Shown here piece by piece: positions 1 to 5,061 of a DNA stretch of 8,086 nucleotides. How positions within the stretch are numbered: position 1 is the first letter of the stretch; each line of letters opens with the position of its first letter. Under the pieces are notes generated by a model. It searched no databases, was not told the DNA's origin, and was given only the letters and a program-made list of their open reading frames with translations. The translations under genes and the position numbers were made by a program. The stretch comes from Sulfuriferula multivorans (lineage in GTDB: Bacteria; Pseudomonadota; Gammaproteobacteria; Burkholderiales; Thiobacillaceae). Location: the NCBI GenBank assembly GCA_010365175.1, contig JAAFGW010000125.1, positions 1-8,086 on the forward strand, given 5' to 3'.

Positions 1-298
1 CGGCCGCTACGCGGTGATGTGCCTGACGCAACAGGATATTGCCTGAAATCGGGCCTTCGAGCCGGGCTTTGAAGCGGCCCGATTCATCCAGCAAGACCAG
101 CGATTTGCCTTCTTCCGCCAAACGATGCATGAGCGCGGGCGAGACCATGACATTGCCGAAGCAGACCACGCCGCCCAGATGGTGCAGCGGCACCTGGAGC
201 TTTTTCTCGCGCTCGACGTCGATGCGCAAGGTGGCATTTTCGAGATGCGCGTAGGCCTGGGGCGTCATCACATAGAGGGTGTTCTGGATGGTATGCAA
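1..298 (-). CDS. cas1: Cas1 integrase, type I-C, N-terminal 99 codons (runs off left edge)
   Basis: Cas1 is the metal-dependent integrase that, with Cas2, inserts new spacers into the CRISPR array. Only the N-terminal beta-rich domain is visible, reading (M)HTIQNTLYVMTPQAYAHL and later VPLHHLGGVVCFGNV and LVLLDESGRFKARLEG, which I recognise as the I-C Cas1 start. The catalytic Glu/His/Asp residues lie further on, beyond base 1, so activity cannot be judged. I place the start at a TTG (complement of 296-298), one base after the cas4 stop. A Shine-Dalgarno GAGGA (complement of 304-308) ends 5 nt upstream of it, and the HTIQNTLYV sequence is typical of the family N-terminus. The first in-frame ATG would cut off ten family-typical residues. 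It is translationally coupled to cas4, and cas2 plus the array are expected next to the left. The frame is open to the edge with no stop. Confidence 0.95.
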   Translation of the reverse strand, partial: MHTIQNTLYVMTPQAYAHLENATLRIDVEREKKLQVPLHHLGGVVCFGNVMVSPALMHRLAEEGKSLVLLDESGRFKARLEGPISGNILLRQAHHRVAA

Positions 299-299
299 T

Positions 300-920
300 T
301 TAGTCCTCGGGATTGAATAAATCACGTCGTTGTTGCCATTGCCGGGTACAGCTGGCAATGGCTTCGGGCTGGCAAATATCTTTCAGAGAGCATTCTTTAC
401 AGCGCGCGTCGTTTACAGGCGGCGGCAGCTTGCCCAACGCCAGCATCGCACGGATGGCCTCGGCGGTTTCCACAACAAGTTGCCGCAGCGCGGGCGTGAT
501 GTCCACCTCGCGCCGCCGGTGGCTGCTGGCGTGGAATATCGCGCCTTTTGGCACAGGTCGCCCCAGCATGTCTTCCAGGCACATCGCCTGGGCGGCGAGC
601 TGGATGTCATCGTGCAGTTTTTGCCGTTTGGCCCCATGTTTGAATTCGACCGGATAGATATTGCCGTCCGGGTGAAACTCCACCAGATCGGCCTTGCCGA
701 TGAGCCCTAGCCGGTCGCTCCACAAAGGCAGCGCACGCTCGATCCGCACGCCGGATTTGATTTCGTAGCCCGGTGTATCGACCATATGGTGCACCGCCTG
801 CCCACGCGCGGTGTGGATGTTGTCGGCAAACGCCTGCTCCAGATGGATCAGCCCGCACTGGCGTGGGCAGTACATCCAGTGCTGGAGGGCAGAGAGGGGA
901 ATCGGGTCTGCCTCAGTCAC
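300..920 (-). CDS. cas4: Cas4 RecB-like Fe-S exonuclease of the adaptation module
   Basis: Cas4 trims prespacer ends and checks the PAM together with Cas1-Cas2. The 206-aa length is usual for I-C Cas4. The RecB-nuclease core looks intact: D78 in GKADLVEF, E92 and K94 in PVEFKHG, and the QLAAQA motif near 107-112. His44/His45 lie in the right place for the motif I histidine. The Fe-S cluster cysteines are present as C18 (YCPRQC) plus C174, C177 and C183 (CKECSLKDIC). The start is GTG at 918-920. Upstream the frame is open back to a TGA at 951-953 but contains no other start codon, and no good Shine-Dalgarno is seen. cas1 follows after one base. In ordinary I-C loci cas4 directly follows cas7. 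Here a divergent toxin-antitoxin pair lies between them, so cas4 cannot be translationally coupled to cas7 and probably needs its own promoter or long read-through. Confidence 0.96.
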   Translation of the reverse strand: MTEADPIPLSALQHWMYCPRQCGLIHLEQAFADNIHTARGQAVHHMVDTPGYEIKSGVRIERALPLWSDRLGLIGKADLVEFHPDGNIYPVEFKHGAKRQKLHDDIQLAAQAMCLEDMLGRPVPKGAIFHASSHRRREVDITPALRQLVVETAEAIRAMLALGKLPPPVNDARCKECSLKDICQPEAIASCTRQWQQRRDLFNPED

Positions 921-927
921 GTCGTGA
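917..927. promoter_or_regulatory. 11-bp perfect palindrome over the cas4 start codon, possible operator
   Basis: TCACG-T-CGTGA is a perfect dyad (5-bp arms, single central base) in the 48-bp region between the divergent cas4 and antitoxin genes, and it overlaps the cas4 GTG at 918-920. A second, looser dyad, ACCA-N11-TGGT, lies at 933-951. Type II antitoxins or toxin-antitoxin complexes often bind such inverted repeats to autoregulate, and here that would also touch cas4. A single short palindrome can occur by chance, and no convincing -35/-10 pair was found on either strand. The best plus-strand -10-like hexamer is CATATT at 935-940. Confidence 0.25.
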
Positions 928-968
928 GTGCTACCATATTTAACAGGTGGTCATTTCTGGAGAGAATC

Positions 969-1232
969 ATGGCAGCGATATTGGAAGAGCTTGAAAACCA
1001 GGCTTTGCAACTTACCCCGCAAGAACGCGGCGAACTCATCCACCGCCTGATCATCAGCCTGGAAGGCACGCCGGAAGACACACCCGAAGCAATCGCCCAA
1101 GCCTGGGACGAAGAAATCGCCCGGCGCGTGGCGGATATGGACGCTGGGCGCACGCAATGGATTCCTGCCGACGAAGCCATGTCCAGAATCCGGGCCAGGA
1201 TCGGCGCCGCTAAAACCGCTCATGCGGATTAG
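969..1232 (+). CDS. Type II antitoxin, addiction-module component family (Unstab_antitox-like)
   Basis: This 87-aa acidic protein fits the putative addiction module component family (TIGR02574 / Unstab_antitox), which neutralises a neighbouring RelE/ParE toxin. Recognisable pieces are the helical ALQLTPQERGELIHRLIISL block (residues about 12-31), then an AWDEEIARRV helix, then DAGRTQWIPADEAMSRIRAR, matching the family's 'D-x-G...IP-x-E-E...R-x-R' ending. The ATG at 969 has a Shine-Dalgarno GGAGAG at 959-964. The frame stays open upstream to 786, but that part only mirrors cas4 and has no RBS. The gene lies opposite to all cas genes, diverges from cas4 by 48 bp, and overlaps the toxin by 11 bp, the usual antitoxin-first order. 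Antitoxins of this kind are unstable and commonly take part in autorepression. Family assignment rests on recognition only. Confidence 0.88.
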   Translation: MAAILEELENQALQLTPQERGELIHRLIISLEGTPEDTPEAIAQAWDEEIARRVADMDAGRTQWIPADEAMSRIRARIGAAKTAHAD

Positions 1233-1515
1233 CCTTTCCGATGAGGCACAAGGCGACTTCGAAGCAGCGATTGACTGGTACCTCGAAGAACTCGCTTTCG
1301 CCGCTGCGGACGAATTCGCAGACGAGTTTGAGCATGCCCTGACACTGCTCGCCGGATTTCCGGATATTGGGGTAAGTGGCCGACACAAAACGCGGATATT
1401 CACGTTGCAAAAATTTCCCTACTCGGTGGTTTACCGGGTTTTTCCAGAGCATGTTCGTATCGTCGCGGTGGCTCATCACAGCCGCCGCCCGGGGTATTGG
1501 GCGGGGCGGCGGTAG
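1222..1515 (+). CDS. RelE/ParE-family toxin of the type II module inside the cas locus
   Basis: The 97-aa protein has the usual RelE/ParE size and layout: a first strand (residues 2-5), two helices (about 8-24 and 26-45, with DFEAAIDWYLEE), then beta strands carrying R58, FPYSVVYR (65-72) and IVAVAHHSRRPGYW (80-93). The closing H-x-x-R-x-P-G-Y-W signature is typical of toxins paired with this antitoxin family. Arg58, Tyr71, Arg72, His85 and Arg88 are intact and are candidates for RNA binding or catalysis if it is a RelE-type mRNA interferase. A ParE-type gyrase poison cannot be excluded. The ATG lies within the antitoxin's last codons, with no strong Shine-Dalgarno of its own (nearest AGGA is about 20 nt upstream), so translation is probably coupled to the antitoxin. 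It ends 10 bp from the convergent cas7c stop. Nothing suggests decay. Confidence 0.88.
   Translation: MRISLSDEAQGDFEAAIDWYLEELAFAAADEFADEFEHALTLLAGFPDIGVSGRHKTRIFTLQKFPYSVVYRVFPEHVRIVAVAHHSRRPGYWAGRR
1482..1512 (+). terminator. GC-rich hairpin at the toxin 3' end, possible weak terminator
   Basis: CCGCCGCCC (1482-1490) pairs perfectly with GGGCGGCGG (1504-1512) across a 13-nt loop. A competing 6-bp stem, 1485-1490 with 1499-1504, is also possible. The hairpin lies in the last codons of the toxin gene, and the plus strand continues TAGTTTCTCAAATTT, which is only modestly T-rich. It could end toxin-antitoxin transcription before it runs antisense into cas7c. On the minus strand no T-run follows, so it should not stop cas transcription by the intrinsic route. 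Confidence 0.35.
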
Positions 1516-1525
1516 TTTCTCAAAT

Positions 1526-2410
1526 TTAGAATCCGTCGATTTCTTCCGGGGTCAGGTCTTCCAAATTGGATAGCGAGTAGCTTCCATCCGGCTTCACGGT
1601 GAGTGACCGATGCGCCCTGGCAGAAGAATACTGACCAGACTTACAGTTGTGCTTCCACCAGATCACCTTTAACACTTCCATGCTGCCCGCCGGGCGGGCA
1701 GCTGATTCATCGTTCTCGAATAGCTTTGGGAAAATCTGTTTGATGGTTTCGGCATCCGTATCGGAGAAACCGGTTCTCTCAGCGAGTTGTGGATTCATGC
1801 TGCCTTTGAATACATATACGCCATGATCGACGCGGTGCTTCATGCCCATGGTGTCGGAACCGCGCTTGGTGCCGTCGCCTTCGCCGCTGACGCTCTTGGT
1901 AATCTGGGTGCTGGTGATGTCGATTGGCTCGACGCTGAAGGCGGACTGGACGGTGACCGGGCCGCGAATGCCGATGGAAACACCCGTATCGCCTTCCTCA
2001 TCGCTGCCGTCCTCTTTTTTCTTGCCTGCTTTTTTATTGCTCTTCAACGCGAAGAGTTGACCGAATGCGCGCACGTCAATCCATTTTTCACATGCAATCT
2101 TGGCGGTCTCGTCAGAGCCTAGTTTGTTTCCCAGAACAGCTTCAGCGCGTCCCCGCAAACTTTTTGCCTCATCGGCTTTTCGATCATCAGACTGGACGAA
2201 TATCATGTTCCCGTCGTCGTTTTTACCATTGGCTACCCAGCGTTCAAGCAGTCGATCCCGGATTTTTCGTTTAATTGAAACATCGGTCATTTCCCCGAAA
2301 TTCGAATAATCAGTGCGTGGGCGATTGCCGTTGAGTGGGTCGCCGTTGGGGTTGGCATTTTTGACGCGGAGGATGACAGCGAAGTCGATCTTGTTTTGTA
2401 GCGTGGTCAT
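1526..2410 (-). CDS. cas7: Cas7c (Csd2) Cascade backbone subunit
   Basis: Cas7c polymerises along the crRNA spacer to form the backbone of the I-C Cascade. The 294-aa protein begins with a strand followed by the family motif NPNGDP (residues 20-25), has TDVSIKRKIRD (42-52), CEKWIDVRAFGQLFA (107-121), RGPVTVQSAFSVEPID (149-164) and a late GMKHRVDHGVYVF segment, all typical of Csd2. I start at the ATG at 2408-2410: AAGGAA (complement of 2417-2422) lies 6 nt upstream and MTTLQNKIDF aligns with usual Cas7c N-termini. An in-frame ATG at 2449 would add 13 residues and overlap cas8c, and is less likely. Residues 124-141 form a loop rich in Lys, then Asp/Glu, between DVRAFG and RGPV. The gap to cas8c is 19 bp. 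The downstream gene is not cas4 but the convergent toxin, 10 bp away. Confidence 0.96.
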   Translation of the reverse strand: MTTLQNKIDFAVILRVKNANPNGDPLNGNRPRTDYSNFGEMTDVSIKRKIRDRLLERWVANGKNDDGNMIFVQSDDRKADEAKSLRGRAEAVLGNKLGSDETAKIACEKWIDVRAFGQLFALKSNKKAGKKKEDGSDEEGDTGVSIGIRGPVTVQSAFSVEPIDITSTQITKSVSGEGDGTKRGSDTMGMKHRVDHGVYVFKGSMNPQLAERTGFSDTDAETIKQIFPKLFENDESAARPAGSMEVLKVIWWKHNCKSGQYSSARAHRSLTVKPDGSYSLSNLEDLTPEEIDGF

Positions 2411-2416
2411 GTTGGT

Positions 2417-2422
2417 TTCCTT
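2417..2422 (-). promoter_or_regulatory. Ribosome binding site deciding the cas7c start
   Basis: AAGGAA on the minus strand, 6 nt before the ATG at 2410, lies in the 19-bp gap after the cas8c stop. This spacing favours the shorter cas7c start over the upstream in-frame ATG at 2449. Confidence 0.7.
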
Positions 2423-2429
2423 GGTGAGT

Positions 2430-2834
2430 TTATTCAGTGGGGGCGTCATCGTTGCTGGTGGGCTTATCCGTCTTGGGCGGATTTAACGCCTGCCGCTGGC
2501 AGTGATAGCCAAGCAAAAATTCGCCGGTAAGTTTGCTGTCGTCCATAAAGTCATCGCCCTGAAAGCTGGGTATGACCTCATCGAGCAATTTTTCCATCTC
2601 ACGCAAGAAAGCCGGACGCTTTGCGCGAAGGCGTGACGTATAGGGCTTGAGCGCAGGCTCGATGATTCGCCAAGTGCTGGCCGGACGGTCGGCGAAGCGT
2701 TGCATCAGCTTGGCGGCGGTGGTGTCGCGCGTCTCGCCGCCGACATACAGCGCTCTACCTTCAATGTGTTCGGCGATGGCGAGTAGGCGGCCATAGAGAT
2801 AATCCCGGGATGTCCGGTTGGTTTCCAGCGTCAT
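2430..2834 (-). CDS. cas11c: Cas11c small subunit, internal start within cas8c
   Basis: In subtype I-C the Cascade small subunit Cas11c has no gene of its own: it is translated from an internal start in the 3' part of cas8c, in the same frame (known from studies of I-C systems). Here the ATG at 2832-2834 (Met502 of Cas8c) is preceded by a strong Shine-Dalgarno, AAAGGGAG, ending 6 nt upstream, which is unnecessary for cas8c itself. The product is 134 aa, starts MTLETNRTSRDYLYGRLLAI and is mostly helical and basic, matching the expected size (about 14-15 kDa) and all-alpha fold. It ends with a loose polar tail (PPKTDKPTSNDD). It would line the belly of Cascade and stabilise the non-target strand. 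That this start is used here is inferred from RBS, position and size. Confidence 0.85.
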   Translation of the reverse strand: MTLETNRTSRDYLYGRLLAIAEHIEGRALYVGGETRDTTAAKLMQRFADRPASTWRIIEPALKPYTSRLRAKRPAFLREMEKLLDEVIPSFQGDDFMDDSKLTGEFLLGYHCQRQALNPPKTDKPTSNDDAPTE

Positions 2835-4337
2835 TTGGTACTCCCTTTTCTTGAAAAACCCTTTGAACAAACCGCAGGCGATGCCGAGGTTTTTCTCCCA
2901 TGCCCAATGTTCGAGGCCAACCCGGTTGCAGGTGCGGCGTACCGTCGATTCCACAAGGTCGCGTGGCAGAGGCTGACCATCGACGATGCAGGGTAGAAGT
3001 CTCTCGACCGTGGCTTTACGCAGTTTGTCATCCAGGCGGCGACCAAAGGCGGCTTCGGCGATGTCTCTTGGAGCAGGCGCGCCGATGAATCGAGATTCCT
3101 TGCCGAAGTTTTGTGGCCAGGCGAATTGTTCGTGCCAACTTTGAATACGATCCAGGAACTCGGAGCCTTGTAGTTCGCGGTAGTAGGTGATCGCCATGCG
3201 CCCAGGTGTTGCGGAATCCAGCCCCATGACGACGATGTCTTCTGTCGGGTCTAGCTTTGCGCGGTATCCTGCGATAGCTTTTTTCAGCCGAAGCGCAAAG
3301 GCTTGGCCTGCGTCACCGGTGTCGGGTTGTTCGATTTCTGGCTCTGGCATGAGCGCTTCTTCACTGCTGAGAAAAAGCGAGAGCGAGTCTTTGAACGGAT
3401 CGGGTATGGGCTTTCCAGCAACAGCCCAGGTGACGATTACCTGTTCTTCGTTTCGATAGGCTTGCCGGTGGATGAGCCAGCGCAAGGCGTTGTGCGCTTT
3501 TTGGGTCACTTCGTAGCTGACGCCACTGGCTTGTTGACCCGTGCCATCGGTGAAGCGACCTCGGAAGGTATAACCCGAAGCATCGTTGGCGCTAATCAGC
3601 TTTGCACCGTCCCCTGCGTGGCGGAGACGCTTCGGATGGCTCATAGCAAGCGCTGCCTGCTCTTCTCCCGTCACCATGCATACGCCACGCAACACCTTGG
3701 TACTGGCATCGAATTTCGCCCAGGCTGCTTGCAAGGCCGCGTCTTCCCACACGGCTGTACACGGGTTGTTGGCTTCCCGGACGTGCCAACGAATGAAAGC
3801 ATCGCCTTGGTCACGCTCCCCATCTTTGGCCGTCAGTAAACGAAAAATATCCGGAACCGGGTCTGTGCTTGACCAGCGGGTCAGCAGTTTTCCATCCGCG
3901 CCTGTATGAAGGACCTTTTCTGCGACCAGATCAGTCACTACTGAGCCTTTTTGGACGTATGCAAGCACCGCTTTAGCCTTGGGATGGCTGGAGTCAGATG
4001 CGCACCATGCGGAAAGCTGTTCTTCATATTCCTTGAAGAATGCAGGTTTGCTTCCCCCGTACCCGGAATAATCGGCGGCGCAGTACTGCACCTTGTCGCA
4101 CAAGGGGTGCGGAGGTGGCGCTCTCCCCGTTCGTCCCGCCGATTTCTCAGTAGCGGGAATAATAGTCTCTTCTTTCTGGACGATCTTGGCACCCTTGAAA
4201 CTGCCATCGGCATCCAATGTGATTTCGATGTGCGCATTCTGCTGGGTATGGCTAATCGGCACTAGGCTAACGGCACCTGGCGGCTCTCGCCCCTTGCACT
4301 GCTCATAGGTTTCGTGGAGTTTCTGAATCCAGCTCAT
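2430..4337 (-). CDS. cas8c: Cas8c (Csd1) large subunit of the type I-C Cascade
   Basis: Cas8c caps the foot of Cascade, recognises the PAM and helps recruit Cas3. The 635-aa protein starts MSWIQKLHETYEQC and is Csd1-like through its length, for example ANDASGYTFRGRF, SYEVTQKAHNALRWLIHRQ, VVMGLDSATPGRMAITYYRE and FGKESRFIGAPAPRDIAEA. It is in the normal size range for the family (roughly 570-640). The ATG at 4337 follows the cas5c TGA by one base, with GGAG about 7 nt upstream inside cas5c, so translation is coupled. The last 134 residues (from M502) also encode Cas11c from an internal start. After AYG-free N-terminal and middle regions no catalytic motif is expected, since the protein is a structural and DNA-binding subunit. 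No frameshift or stop is seen. Confidence 0.96.
   Translation of the reverse strand: MSWIQKLHETYEQCKGREPPGAVSLVPISHTQQNAHIEITLDADGSFKGAKIVQKEETIIPATEKSAGRTGRAPPPHPLCDKVQYCAADYSGYGGSKPAFFKEYEEQLSAWCASDSSHPKAKAVLAYVQKGSVVTDLVAEKVLHTGADGKLLTRWSSTDPVPDIFRLLTAKDGERDQGDAFIRWHVREANNPCTAVWEDAALQAAWAKFDASTKVLRGVCMVTGEEQAALAMSHPKRLRHAGDGAKLISANDASGYTFRGRFTDGTGQQASGVSYEVTQKAHNALRWLIHRQAYRNEEQVIVTWAVAGKPIPDPFKDSLSLFLSSEEALMPEPEIEQPDTGDAGQAFALRLKKAIAGYRAKLDPTEDIVVMGLDSATPGRMAITYYRELQGSEFLDRIQSWHEQFAWPQNFGKESRFIGAPAPRDIAEAAFGRRLDDKLRKATVERLLPCIVDGQPLPRDLVESTVRRTCNRVGLEHWAWEKNLGIACGLFKGFFKKREYQMTLETNRTSRDYLYGRLLAIAEHIEGRALYVGGETRDTTAAKLMQRFADRPASTWRIIEPALKPYTSRLRAKRPAFLREMEKLLDEVIPSFQGDDFMDDSKLTGEFLLGYHCQRQALNPPKTDKPTSNDDAPTE
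2841..2848 (-). promoter_or_regulatory. Internal ribosome binding site for Cas11c
   Basis: AAAGGGAG on the minus strand lies 6 nt before the ATG at 2834, in the middle of the cas8c coding sequence. It is one of the strongest Shine-Dalgarno matches in the locus and sits exactly where the Cas11c internal start is expected. Confidence 0.8.
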
Positions 4338-4338
4338 G

Positions 4339-5061
4339 TCAGCACTCCAGTTCTGCGGCTTCGGCGTCTACGCTGCGTAGCTTGCCATTGCCGAATTTCT
4401 TGGTATCCATTTCACGCACGAACTTGCGGACAATATGCTCCTGGTCGTCTGGGCGCACAAAACGGATGCAGCCATCGACCATGGTCGGTCGCCAGAAACG
4501 GGCGTGGAGCTTGCCGTCACCTGTTTCGTCCGGGTAGTCAAAGCCGTGGAACATCAGGCCGAAGGCGAGTTCTCCTTCGCCGTCATAGGGGCTGGATTCT
4601 GACCCAAATGCGCAGGGCTCGACGTAGCCCTGGCAATCCCGCGTGCCCAGGAAAATATCTTGTCGTCCGCCACGCTCCAGCGTCCGCTGTGCGATGCAGA
4701 AGTGTTTGCCTTCGATTCGGTCATCTTCCAGTTCTGTCCGATGTTTGTTCCATTCGAAATGAGCACGTACCTGGTATTCCACGTCAGCCAGGAAGGTATA
4801 AATCGCGAGGTCGTTGCCACCACTGCTGAATTTCAACGGTTTAGTGCCTTTGGTCTGGGTTCGGATGCGCTTCATCACCCGCACTTCGTCGATGATCCAG
4901 ATGAAGGTTGGCTTCCAGTAGATGGATTTGGCGATGCCCTTGAGCGCTTCGTAGGTGGGTATGTGGTACGAGCACTTTTCGCCACCGATCCGGGTCAGCG
5001 GGTCGGTGAACAGTGCGTGCCGCGCCGTTACCTTGAATTCGATGCTGTTTCTTTCAGCCAT
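4339..5061 (-). CDS. cas5c: Cas5c (Cas5d) crRNA-processing endonuclease and Cascade subunit
   Basis: Subtype I-C lacks Cas6, and Cas5c cuts the pre-crRNA repeat and stays on the 5' handle of the crRNA. The 240-aa protein has the Cas5 RAMP fold signs: an N-terminal strand, FTDPLTRIGGEKCSYHIPTY (residues 18-37) and ALKGIAKSIYWKP. The catalytic residues known from Cas5d, Tyr46/Lys116/His117 in the Bacillus halodurans enzyme, correspond to Y48 (SIYWKP) and K119-H120 (EGKHFCIAQR), all present. FLGTRDCQGYVEP (about 136-148) is the glycine-containing RNA-binding region. The ATG at 5061 overlaps the end of cas3 by 8 bp, with GGAG 7 nt upstream. The stop is one base before cas8c. Intact residues mean the locus should be able to process its own crRNAs. 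Confidence 0.96.
   Translation of the reverse strand: MAERNSIEFKVTARHALFTDPLTRIGGEKCSYHIPTYEALKGIAKSIYWKPTFIWIIDEVRVMKRIRTQTKGTKPLKFSSGGNDLAIYTFLADVEYQVRAHFEWNKHRTELEDDRIEGKHFCIAQRTLERGGRQDIFLGTRDCQGYVEPCAFGSESSPYDGEGELAFGLMFHGFDYPDETGDGKLHARFWRPTMVDGCIRFVRPDDQEHIVRKFVREMDTKKFGNGKLRSVDAEAAELEC

Noticed and set aside
786..968. An upstream in-frame extension of the antitoxin starting near 786
   Set aside because: It runs antisense over the conserved N-terminus of cas4, has no Shine-Dalgarno, and the family N-terminus begins at the ATG at 969, which has a good RBS.
2411..2449. Longer cas7c start at the ATG at 2449
   Set aside because: It would add 13 residues overlapping cas8c. The ATG at 2410 has a well-placed AAGGAA and matches usual Cas7c N-termini.
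3303..3839. Plus-strand open frame of 178 codons over cas8c
   Set aside because: Shadow of cas8c coding: the composition is not protein-like, it has no family resemblance and no RBS. Similar shadows at 4314-4829, 4660-5217, 5423-5836 and 6230-6727 were left out for the same reason.
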